A stretch of DNA of 11,855 bases. Origin: an uncultured Planctomycetaceae bacterium (GTDB taxonomy: Bacteria; Planctomycetota; Planctomycetia; Planctomycetales; Planctomycetaceae). Of the stretch, positions 1 through 7,200 are shown one piece after another. Positions within the stretch are counted from its first letter, which is position 1, and every line of letters begins with the position of its first letter. The stretch is taken from NCBI GenBank assembly GCA_903921605.1, contig CAIXQV010001267.1, positions 1-11,855 of the forward strand, written 5' to 3'. A program made the translations under genes and the position numbers. The notes beneath the pieces were generated by a model. It saw only the letters and a list, made by a program, of their open reading frames with translations, ran no database searches and was not told the origin of the DNA.

Positions 1-1476
1 GAGAATTTTACACCCGAACAACGGCAGCACTTCAGTCGCTTCTCCAGCCTGCGTTTCAAGGCCATGCAGGCTCGTGACCTTGAAGCACGAGGATTGATCA
101 TTGTGAGCGGCCCGACTTCCGGTGTGAAGGAGCAGCTGGTTCCGTTGCAGTTTGATGGTTCTCTGGCTGGTTCTGGTCTTCCCGTGATCAGCGTGACCGA
201 TGCTGTTGCAGAGAAGTGGTTTGCGGATCGAAAGAAGGATCTGGCGAAGATTCAGAAGTCTATGGATTCTGGTGAGCCTGCGATGGGCTTTCCGCTCGAG
301 GGGCTGAAGGTTGCTGCAAGCGTTGATATTCGTCAGGAGAAGAAAAAAGGTCGCAACGTACTTGGTCGTCTGCAAGTCAATGAAGAGCAGGCAGGACAGA
401 TTGTTGTCGTCGGGGCTCATGTGGATCATCTTGGCACAGGGCCGAACGGCAATTCCCTGGCTCGTGGCGACGAACAGTCCAACATTCATTATGGAGCGGA
501 CGACAATGCTTCCGGTGTGTCGGCGATGATGCAGATTGCCGAAGCGATGGCGCAAGCCAAGGATGCTGGAAAACTGGCTGGTCAGCGAGACGTCGTGTTT
601 GCTGCGTGGTCAGGCGAAGAAATCGGACTGCTGGGTTCCAGTCATTACGTGAAGACTCTGGAGACTTTGTTTTCGCAGCATGCAGCGGCCGTAGGCGGCA
701 GCGATCCCGCAGAAGAAAAGAAGGAACAAGAACCAGCTGACCCAACAAAAGAGCCAGCGAAGGAATCAGAAAAAGCGGCATCAGATCTAACCGGTCCAAA
801 TACCGGCGGATTAAATCTCTACATTGCCGCCTGCTTGAATATGGATATGGTCGGGCGATTGCAGGAGCGGCTTGTCCTGCAGGGCACGGGGTCGTCGGCC
901 AGTTGGCAGAAGATTGTGGAACGAGCCAACATCCCGATGGGGCTGTCGCTGTCTCTGCAGGACGACAGTTACATCCCGACGGACGCCAGTGTGTTCTTTA
1001 TGCACGGTGTTCCGATTCTCTCTGCGTTCACGGGGAATCACGGTGAATACCACACACCTCGCGATACACCGGAGAAGCTCAACTACGAAGGCATTTCAAA
1101 GATCGCTAACTTGATGATGCTGGTCTGTCGCCAGTTGATCTCCGATGAGCAGCCTCCGCAGTACGTTGCTCAGGAACGCCCGAAAGATGGCCAGCGTCGT
1201 GCGTTGTTACGAGCCTACCTTGGCACCGTTCCGGATTATGCTCAGACAGATGTGAAGGGCGTTCAATTGTCAGGAGTTGCCAAGGGCGGCCCGGCGGAGA
1301 AAGCCGGAGTCAAAGGCGGCGATGTGATCATCAAACTGGCCGGCAAGAAGATCGAGAACATCTACGACTACACCTACGCGATCGAAGCCCTCAAAGCCGG
1401 CCAGGAAGTCGAGCTGGTGGTAACTCGAGAAGGTAAAGAAGTCGTCGTAAAAGTTGTGCCAGGTTCGCGCGATTGA
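1..1476 (+). CDS. M28-family zinc aminopeptidase with PA-like and C-terminal PDZ domains (5' end outside window)
   Basis: This is probably an exported metallopeptidase that removes N-terminal residues from peptides using two zinc ions. The frame is open from base 1, so the N-terminus lies upstream; 491 residues are visible. Residues 1-80 resemble the end of a PA insert domain. The M28 metal and catalytic residues are all present, counted from the first codon in the window: H140 in GAHVDHLG, D167 in GADDNASG, E206/E207 in SGEEIGLLGS, D282 in NMDMVGR and H351 in HTPRDT. Residues 407-487 form a PDZ domain (GGPAEKAGVKGGDVIIKLAG) that may bind substrate C-termini. An unusual Lys/Glu/Pro-rich stretch at about 233-263 interrupts the peptidase domain between the Glu pair and D282. 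The ATG at 64 is internal and not the start. The next genes downstream are convergent. Family assignment is firm; the substrate is unknown. Confidence 0.95.
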   Translation, partial: ENFTPEQRQHFSRFSSLRFKAMQARDLEARGLIIVSGPTSGVKEQLVPLQFDGSLAGSGLPVISVTDAVAEKWFADRKKDLAKIQKSMDSGEPAMGFPLEGLKVAASVDIRQEKKKGRNVLGRLQVNEEQAGQIVVVGAHVDHLGTGPNGNSLARGDEQSNIHYGADDNASGVSAMMQIAEAMAQAKDAGKLAGQRDVVFAAWSGEEIGLLGSSHYVKTLETLFSQHAAAVGGSDPAEEKKEQEPADPTKEPAKESEKAASDLTGPNTGGLNLYIAACLNMDMVGRLQERLVLQGTGSSASWQKIVERANIPMGLSLSLQDDSYIPTDASVFFMHGVPILSAFTGNHGEYHTPRDTPEKLNYEGISKIANLMMLVCRQLISDEQPPQYVAQERPKDGQRRALLRAYLGTVPDYAQTDVKGVQLSGVAKGGPAEKAGVKGGDVIIKLAGKKIENIYDYTYAIEALKAGQEVELVVTREGKEVVVKVVPGSRD

Positions 1477-1523
1477 GGGGGATGCCAAACAAGTCCGTCC
1501 GTCGCGTGGGAGACCAGAAGAGT

Positions 1524-1539
1524 CCGATGAAGTCATCGG
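1524..1539 (+). other. Small perfect hairpin in the convergent intergenic region
   Basis: CCGATG-AAGT-CATCGG is a perfect 6-bp stem with a 4-nt loop, 48 bases after the peptidase stop codon and between two convergent transcription units. There is no T-tract after it, so it is at best a weak or Rho-assisted terminator. I see nothing else in 1477-1656. Confidence 0.3.
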
Positions 1540-1656
1540 GTTCAGAAACCTCTCGAATCATTGGTGTTGAAACGTCCGTGTATCATTCGCCCGAGGCAAT
1601 CACGATGTCGCGTTGGGTTGCTGTGAGCACTTGGCTACACGCATTGCCCCCGCGGT

Positions 1657-1998
1657 TTACATCTCCGGAGGAGCGTCGACCTGGTCCGGCCTCAAGTATT
1701 CTGAGCGGCTTGCGGGACGGTCAGGACATAGACCGTATTGTCCTTGAATCGTGAAGACAGCCCGATAATCGGGACGCGAACCGAGTCCGACAACTTTGTC
1801 TCGGATTGCATATGGGAACCCATCGTTTTCTGAAGACAGGCCATTGCTCTCCGGGAAGCTTGCCAGCGTGGAAATCTGGTCATACACCTTATCGGACCAT
1901 CGCACAGGCTGTTCGAAGGAATGATGGTCGGCCCCACCAGTCCGCGTTACGATCGATGTCCGGTGAGCCTGCCGAAGAATGATGACACGAAACGTCAT
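1657..1998 (-). pseudogene. RelE/ParE-family toxin, broken by four single-base indels
   Basis: This is the toxin of a type II toxin-antitoxin pair; intact relatives are ribosome-dependent mRNA nucleases (RelE) or gyrase poisons (ParE). The start (MTFRVIILRQAHR) and middle (FPESNGLSSENDGFPYAIRD, then SRPDYRAVFTI) read in one frame and are typical of the family. Two internal stretches read correctly only in another frame. At about 1934-1960 the shifted frame gives DIDRNADWW, and at about 1696-1742 it gives NTVYVLTVPQAAQNT, followed by LRPDQ back in the first frame. The indels sit near 1960 (CC where CCC is expected), 1932-1935 (CCCC for CCC), 1742 (CC for C) and 1694 (AA for AAA). They form two compensating pairs, so a 113-codon frame stays open but encodes scrambled helix and C-terminal residues. 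The ATG overlaps the antitoxin stop as ATGA. The family call is strong. Real decay and homopolymer sequencing error are both possible. Confidence 0.75.
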
Positions 1999-2258
1999 GG
2001 CTTGCGGGCCAGGAGCCTGTCCCTCGTCAGCTTGCGAGCGTCCGCCAAGGGAATCCCTAGCTCCGCTTCCATTTCCGCAATCCCCTGAGCGATGGCATTC
2101 CGATCCTGCTGGCGGCGAAGCGCATCCATCGCCTGCCGGTGCGTTTCACTCTCGACAATGAAATAGACGCGCGACGTGTCGGGATCGACGACTTCGAGTT
2201 CCCGTTCCCCGGTGGGATGCAAAGCGGCAGCCACTTCTTTCGTCAGTTTCGCGGTCAT
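1995..2258 (-). CDS. Antitoxin partner of the RelE/ParE-type toxin
   Basis: This 87-residue protein should bind and neutralise the adjacent toxin and probably represses the operon. Residues 1-40 look like a compact folded part (VVDPDTSRVYFIV, then the helix ETHRQAMDALRRQQ). The rest is helical and charged (IAQGIAEMEAELGIPLADAR), as expected for a toxin-binding tail. The stop codon overlaps the toxin start (ATGA), giving the usual antitoxin-first, translationally coupled order. I see no frame damage. A 10-bp inverted repeat lies 35-73 bases upstream of the start and could be an operator. No strong Shine-Dalgarno is visible. The function comes from gene order and from resemblance to planctomycete antitoxins; I do not recognise a named DNA-binding fold such as MazE or Phd. 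Confidence 0.72.
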   Translation of the reverse strand: MTAKLTKEVAAALHPTGERELEVVDPDTSRVYFIVESETHRQAMDALRRQQDRNAIAQGIAEMEAELGIPLADARKLTRDRLLARKP

Positions 2259-2292
2259 ACAACGATAGCTACCGCAAAACGACCTCCCGGAG

Positions 2293-2331
2293 AAACGGCG
2301 ATCCGCAAAAAATGGCCAATAATCGCCGTTT
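2293..2331. repeat. 10-bp perfect inverted repeat upstream of the antitoxin
   Basis: AAACGGCGAT at 2293-2302 and ATCGCCGTTT at 2322-2331 are perfect reverse complements separated by 19 bases. The repeat lies between the antitoxin start (2258, minus strand) and the recombinase remnant. It could be an autoregulatory operator of the toxin-antitoxin operon or part of an old recombination junction. The function is inferred from position only. Confidence 0.4.
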
Positions 2332-2342
2332 GGACCAGACGG

Positions 2343-2858
2343 CTTTGCGTCTCTGCTCGACTCCCCCTTTCAATCGCGCTACGCCTCGGCACGGATCCTG
2401 AATTCGCCGACGGCGTGCTGGAGCAGATTGGCAGCGCGGGGCAGACAGAACTGGAGGAACTCCGTGAGCGAGAGCGGATTGCCATAGCCGAGGTCCGGCC
2501 ATGTGAAGCAGACATTCACAGACTGGCGACGAACGCAGTGGCTGGCCCGGAACAGGCAACACGATTGGCATCGGCTCAGGAACGGCAACGGGCAGCGACC
2601 GAGCGTCTGTATTCCATTGTAGATGAGATTCGCAATTGCGACCGCGTACCGCCCGACGAGGAAGTGGTGCGGCAGGCGCTGCGAGACCTCGATCCCGTCT
2701 GGAACGCCCTCGCTCCTCGCGAGCAGCAACGTGTCCTGAATCTTCTGGTGCAGCGGGTGGACTACAACGGGGAATCGGGAAATGTGGAGATCACATTCGA
2801 GCCCGATGGGTTTGAAGTTTTCCTGGAACAGTTTTCTGAAAGGCAGGCAGTAGCATGA
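2343..2858 (+). pseudogene. C-terminal remnant of a large serine recombinase
   Basis: This matches the end of a large serine recombinase, an enzyme that cuts and rejoins DNA at attachment sites. The visible part begins just after the zinc-ribbon region (TDPEFADGVLEQ), runs through the coiled-coil segment (ELEELRERERIAI, then RLASAQERQRAATERL) and ends with the family's terminal motif (NALAPREQQRVLNLLVQRVDYNG and FEPDGFEVFLEQF). The N-terminal catalytic domain with its nucleophilic Ser and the DNA-binding recombinase domain are absent: upstream sequence in this frame is antisense to the antitoxin. About 170 codons remain of an expected 500 or more. The stop overlaps the next gene's start as ATGA, showing former translational coupling. 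The 5' boundary is approximate. Recombination with this protein alone is impossible. Confidence 0.8.
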
Positions 2859-3304
2859 AGACAGGACTCACAGTATCGGCCCGTGTGCGGTTTGAGCCGC
2901 GCCGAAAAGGAAAGCGGTGTCTGGTTCGACCGCCAGAGACCGAGACCACAGAAGTGCCGTGTGGGCGTCTGCCACGTATCACGCGGCTGATGGCACTGGC
3001 GATCCACTTCGACGGCTTAACTCAGTCGGGGGCGGTGACGAACTAAGCGGAGTTGGCTCGGCTGGGGAATGTGACCAGAGCCAGGGTCACTCAAATCACG
3101 AATCTGCTGATGCTGGCTCCGGAGATTCAAGAGGAGTTGCTGTTTCTGCCACGGTTGGAGCGAGGGCGACAGGAAGTTCGGTTGCGGGATTTGCAGAAGC
3201 TGGCTACGGTAATTGATTGGAAACAACCACTGCACCACGCCCAAAACTCTTTCATTTTTTATCCGATTCCGAAGCTATTTAAAGAGCCACATGAACATAA
3301 GTGA
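2855..3304 (+). pseudogene. ParB-like HTH protein coupled to the recombinase, split by an in-frame stop
   Basis: Small proteins of this kind typically follow serine recombinases in planctomycetes and are presumably DNA-binding accessory factors. The first part (MKTGLTVSARVRFEPRRKGK, later ITRLMALAIHFDGL) ends at a TAA at 3044-3046. The same frame continues with AELARLGNVTRARVTQ and APEIQEELLFLP, a helix-turn-helix resembling that of ParB/KorB. Relatives have Tyr-Ala-Glu-Leu here, so the TAA most simply derives from a TAT or TAC codon. Downstream, RLRDLQKLATVIDW is the expected tail, but from about 3222 the frame runs into unrelated sequence and stops at 3304, overlapping the next ORF by 14 bases. 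An ATG at 3053 could still allow translation of the HTH part, so a separate C-terminal protein is possible. Confidence 0.75.
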
Positions 3305-4034
3305 CAAACAGCGATTCGAGCGACTCGCCTTCGATGTGCTCCGCCAACATGAGCCCGATCTGCCTACCGCACAGGAACGCCATGAGGATAATCCGGACTT
3401 TCGCATCGAGACTCCGTCCGGAGTTCTGGGCATTGAGGTGACCGAAGTAGATCATGTCGGAAACAGGTCCTATGAATCGCAGCGGCGAATGTCCGCTCTG
3501 TGTGACCGAATCGTCTCGCGTGCCCAAACACTCACATCAGAAAAAGGGCTGACACCACTCCACTGCACCGTTACCTTCGCGACAGACGCAAATCCGAAGA
3601 AGAAAGACGTTGCGGAACTGGCCCAAAGACTTGCGGAGGTAGTATGTTGCAACTTGCCGATCGATGATGACTCGAAATGCACAATCCTTGATGCCCTTGA
3701 TGGGTTGCCGCATCCGATCATTTCAGCACGGGTCACATTTCCCCGAATCGGAAAGTCGGGAATCTGGCAGCGATCAGTCAGTTATTTCGTTGATGAAGAT
3801 TGCGTGGATGCGTTTCAATCAACGATTGCCCGCAAGAATTCTAAGTTTGCTCACTACAGTTTATCCTGTCATTCATGTTGGCTCGTCCTTGCTTCGACTT
3901 GGTGGATGGGGGGGCTGGAACCAGGGCCGAGAGCACTTGCCAATTGTTTCGACTCTCAGTTCGATCGGCTTTACTTCGTGGATATTTCCGGACGGCAGCT
4001 CTTTCGCCTTCGAAGCCATGCCGAGCTGAGTTGA
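3291..4034 (+). CDS. Orphan protein with a PD-(D/E)XK-like signature, possibly a nuclease-fold protein
   Basis: This is an intact 247-residue ORF that I do not recognise as a named family. Residues 33-52 carry NPDF, a strand-turn-strand and GIEVTEV, giving D36-x12-E49-V-T51. This arrangement fits the core of the PD-(D/E)XK nuclease fold, with Thr in place of the usual Lys. An N-terminal helix (RFERLAFDVLRQHEPDL) contributes Glu residues, as in that fold. Near the C-terminus, FDRLYFVDISGRQLFRLR looks like paired strands. A frame extension to 3213 exists, but the ATG at 3291 after AAAGAG is preferred because family-like sequence starts there. The gene lies between two partial copies of the recombinase-associated HTH gene, so it may be a passenger of that module. 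No methyltransferase or immunity partner is visible. A real gene is likely; nuclease function is inferred. Confidence 0.78.
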   Translation: MNISDKQRFERLAFDVLRQHEPDLPTAQERHEDNPDFRIETPSGVLGIEVTEVDHVGNRSYESQRRMSALCDRIVSRAQTLTSEKGLTPLHCTVTFATDANPKKKDVAELAQRLAEVVCCNLPIDDDSKCTILDALDGLPHPIISARVTFPRIGKSGIWQRSVSYFVDEDCVDAFQSTIARKNSKFAHYSLSCHSCWLVLASTWWMGGLEPGPRALANCFDSQFDRLYFVDISGRQLFRLRSHAELS

Positions 4035-4064
4035 ACGACGAACTCAAGGACATTGGCCTCGCCT

Positions 4065-4188
4065 TCTCCGGAAGAGCTGCTGTTTTTCGCGGATAGAGCG
4101 GGCGCGGGGTGAGGTGTGTTTGACGGATTTGCAGCGGGTGGCGGCGGTAATCGAGTGGCGAGAGCAATGGGCGTTGTACGTGGGCTGA
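4065..4188 (+). pseudogene. Frameshifted tail of a second recombinase-associated HTH gene
   Basis: SPEELLFF reads in one frame from 4065. After a shift near 4085 the sequence continues with RIERARGEV, LTDLQRVAAVIEW and REQWALYVG, ending in TGA at 4186-4188. This parallels the C-terminal end of the HTH gene at 2855-3304 (EELLFLPRLERGRQEV and RDLQKLATVIDW) but is clearly diverged at the DNA level. It is therefore a paralogue rather than a fresh duplication. The shift is explained by loss of two bases in a codon pair that reads Leu-Pro in the other copy. The N-terminal half and HTH are missing. Its remains start only about 30 bases after the orphan ORF. Confidence 0.65.
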
Positions 4189-4205
4189 GAGAGTATCGCA
4201 ACAAT

Positions 4206-4209
4206 AGGA
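4206..4209 (+). promoter_or_regulatory. Ribosome binding site of the FGE/sulfatase fusion gene
   Basis: AGGA lies 7 bases before the ATG at 4217 and supports that start, which also gives a hydrophobic N-terminal segment directly. Confidence 0.6.
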
Positions 4210-4216
4210 CGCAAGA

Positions 4217-7200
4217 ATGAACGATCCCAAAATCAGATCCTTTGCAGCGCCTGCATCGGTGACTGTGTTGCTGCTGACGACTATTTTTCTCTACAACATG
4301 GAACGTCCGAAGCCAGACAGCGGGAAGTTGCTTCAGAGACCTGAAGCCAACCTTCGAGTTGATGAGAAGGCGACACCTGCTACAGACTCTGCCATTGCGT
4401 CTGTTGGTGCTGAATTGCCAACAAGCACAGAAACCATCGTCACAAACAGTATCGGGATGCAGTTGATACGGATCCCGATCGGGGAATTCTGGATGGGTTC
4501 TCCAGCCAGTGAGTCAGGTCGGTGGGAAGGCGAGCACCGGCATCGAGTTGGAATCACAAAGTCTTTTTACATGGGGATTCATGAGGTCACCGTCGGACAG
4601 TTTCAGCAATTTGTGAATGCCACCACGTATCGGACCGCTGCTCAAAATGAAAGGAAAGGCGGCTTCGGTTTTGACCTGTCCCGAAGCCCTGTCAGGGGGC
4701 GATATGACCGACTCTTCAATTGGACATCGACGGGATATGAGCAGACGCAGCAGCACCCCGTGGCGAATCTTACATGGGATGATGCCAATGCATTTCTGGA
4801 ATGGCTGAGTCGCGAGGAGTCAGTCCGGTATCGGCTGCCGACGGAAGCAGAGTGGGAGTACGCATGTCGTGCCGGGACGGACGCCACTTTTCAGAATGGG
4901 TCAAGTTCTGATGAAATCACCTCAATCGCGAATGTTGCAGACCTCAGCCTGAAAACCGCCGGAGTTGACGTTAATAAGGACCCGGGCTTCACTTTTGCGG
5001 CGACGGACGACGGCCATGTCTTTACTGCACCCGTTAGGAGTTTCCCGAAGAACGCATTTGGTCTTTATGATATGACGGGCAATGTGTGCGAATGGTGCAG
5101 TGACTGGTTTCAGGAAAATTACTACCTGGAATCTCCCGCTGTTGATCCTCAGGGTCCGGACAAGGGCGTTTTTCGGGTCCTTCGAGGCAGCGGATGGCAG
5201 GGTTCGGCGAGACACTCTCGATGCGCGAATCGCGCACGGTTTGAACCAGATTTTCGAGCCGATTTTCTTGGCCTGAGAGTCGTTCGGGAAGAGTTCCCAA
5301 CGATCGCGGAGACATCCGTCTTGCCGCTGAAACCAGTACCGATTTCTGATGCCAGTCAGCGCTTCACGAATTCAGTCGGTATGAACATTGCGCATCTTTC
5401 GCCCGGTGAGTTTTTGATTGCGACGGGATGGGGGAAAGGCCGCACGAAGCGCGAGCATTCTGTTCAAATCAGTCGTCCATTTTTTCTTGGGACCTGTGAA
5501 GTCACCGTTGGGCAGTTTCATAGATTTGTGACTGAGACGGGCTACAAGACGACGGCAGAGACCGATGAACTGGGCGGACACGGATACGATGACAAGAGAA
5601 GGAGCATTTATGACAAGTCATTCAACTGGATGAATCCCGGGTTTCGTCAGAGTGATCAACACCCGGTAACGAATCTGACACGAATGGATGTGGAGGCGTA
5701 CCTGCATTGGCTAAGGGCGAAAGAATCCCGGCAATATCGATTGCCGACAGAGGCAGAATGGGAATATGCCTGCCGTGCAAATGCCGAGCTTAAAGGTCCT
5801 CAGGAGGGAGAGGCCAATGCTGACGATCGGGCATTCTTTGAGGGACGACTTCACCACGATTCTTCTGGCGACCGCAGCGGCGCGTCGGCCAGTTTTAATG
5901 ACGGCTATGTTTATACGGCCCCTGTAGGCCGCTATAGGTCCAATGGCTTCGGTCTGTTTGACATGACCGGCAACGTCTCAGAGTGGTGTTCTGACTGGTT
6001 CAGCGAACAGTCGTATCATATCACCCCATTTAGTGGACCAGTTGGCCCGCCGATTAATGATCCCGTTGGTCCACCGCTGGGCACCGAACGAGTGGTGCGT
6101 GGCGGTAGCTGGAGATGGTCGGCTTTTAAAGCTCAGAAGCCTCAGCGGTCTCATCAGGAACCAAGTTTCCGGTCTTCGGACCTTGGATTTCGCATTGCAC
6201 TTGATGCGCCCGTTGAAGCAAAGTCCGAGAGTGGCGACCAAATGGCTGGTACTGCTCCCAATGTCGTCACTGAGCCCGCTGCTGACAAGATTCAGCCTGA
6301 AGGAAGTCTGGCGAATCCGGTCATCGTTCGACTAAACGAACCGTGGACGCACTTTTCAGTTGGAGGGAGCGGACGTTACTTCGTCTTTGATAAGCCGAAC
6401 GCGGAAAGCCTCGTTGTGCTGGACATTACCACCGGCAAAGTGGTGCATGAAGTAAAACCGGTGCTCAACGACGTCATGTTTGCCGCTGGAGCGGAAGCCC
6501 TGTTTGTGGCAAGGCCGGCGCAGGGCACGCTTGAACGAATTAAACTTGGATCTTTCACGCGAGAGAAACTCTCTGGCCTGCCGGTCAAATCGCCTCCTTA
6601 TGCACTCAAAATTGGCACTAACGCCGTCTCACCACTCTTTATTGCGTGTGAGTCAGATGCCTGCATCATCGACGGCCAGACGCTGGATCGGATTGGAGAC
6701 GCGATTGGCGCGAGAGGTCAGCATGGATATGACTTTCTGCTGTCTGCAGACGGACAGACAGCGATCGGAATTGTAACGGGAGCCAGTCCTGTTTCATGGC
6801 AGCGCATGATTGTCGGAGAGCCTGGGACGCAGTCGTTCGGGTCGAGTTCCAGTTACGGCAGTAATTGGGGCAGACCGACCGCAGATGGAAGTCTGATTTT
6901 GATTGAAAAGCAGGAATGCGACAGGAATCTGCGCAGAATTGCAATGGGGTTGTTCGAGAAGGATCGATTACTGCCGACGGTCGATCCAAGGTACTTCCTC
7001 GCGGTTCGGTTCGACAGCGGAAGAGTGCAATGTCAGATCTGCAATGTGGCCGATCGTCGGACGATCTGCACGATCAACGATTTCGAAGACATGGAGCTGA
7101 CCGAAAATACGCAAGAACACCTGTCCATACAAAAACGACTGAAGGAGGATGAGGATTCATCGTTCTGGTTTCTGCCAGATCTGAAATTATTCGTCACCCT

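Noticed and set aside
1473..1754. Plus-strand open frame between the peptidase and the toxin
   Set aside because: It overlaps the toxin on the other strand, has no recognisable motif and a Ser/Arg-rich shadow-like composition.
2139..2342. Extension of the recombinase frame upstream to an ATG at 2139
   Set aside because: This part is antisense to the antitoxin, and the recombinase similarity starts only around 2343.
3213..3290. Longer N-terminus for the orphan ORF
   Set aside because: The extra 26 residues overlap the preceding HTH frame and show no family-like features; the ATG at 3291 follows an AAAGAG.
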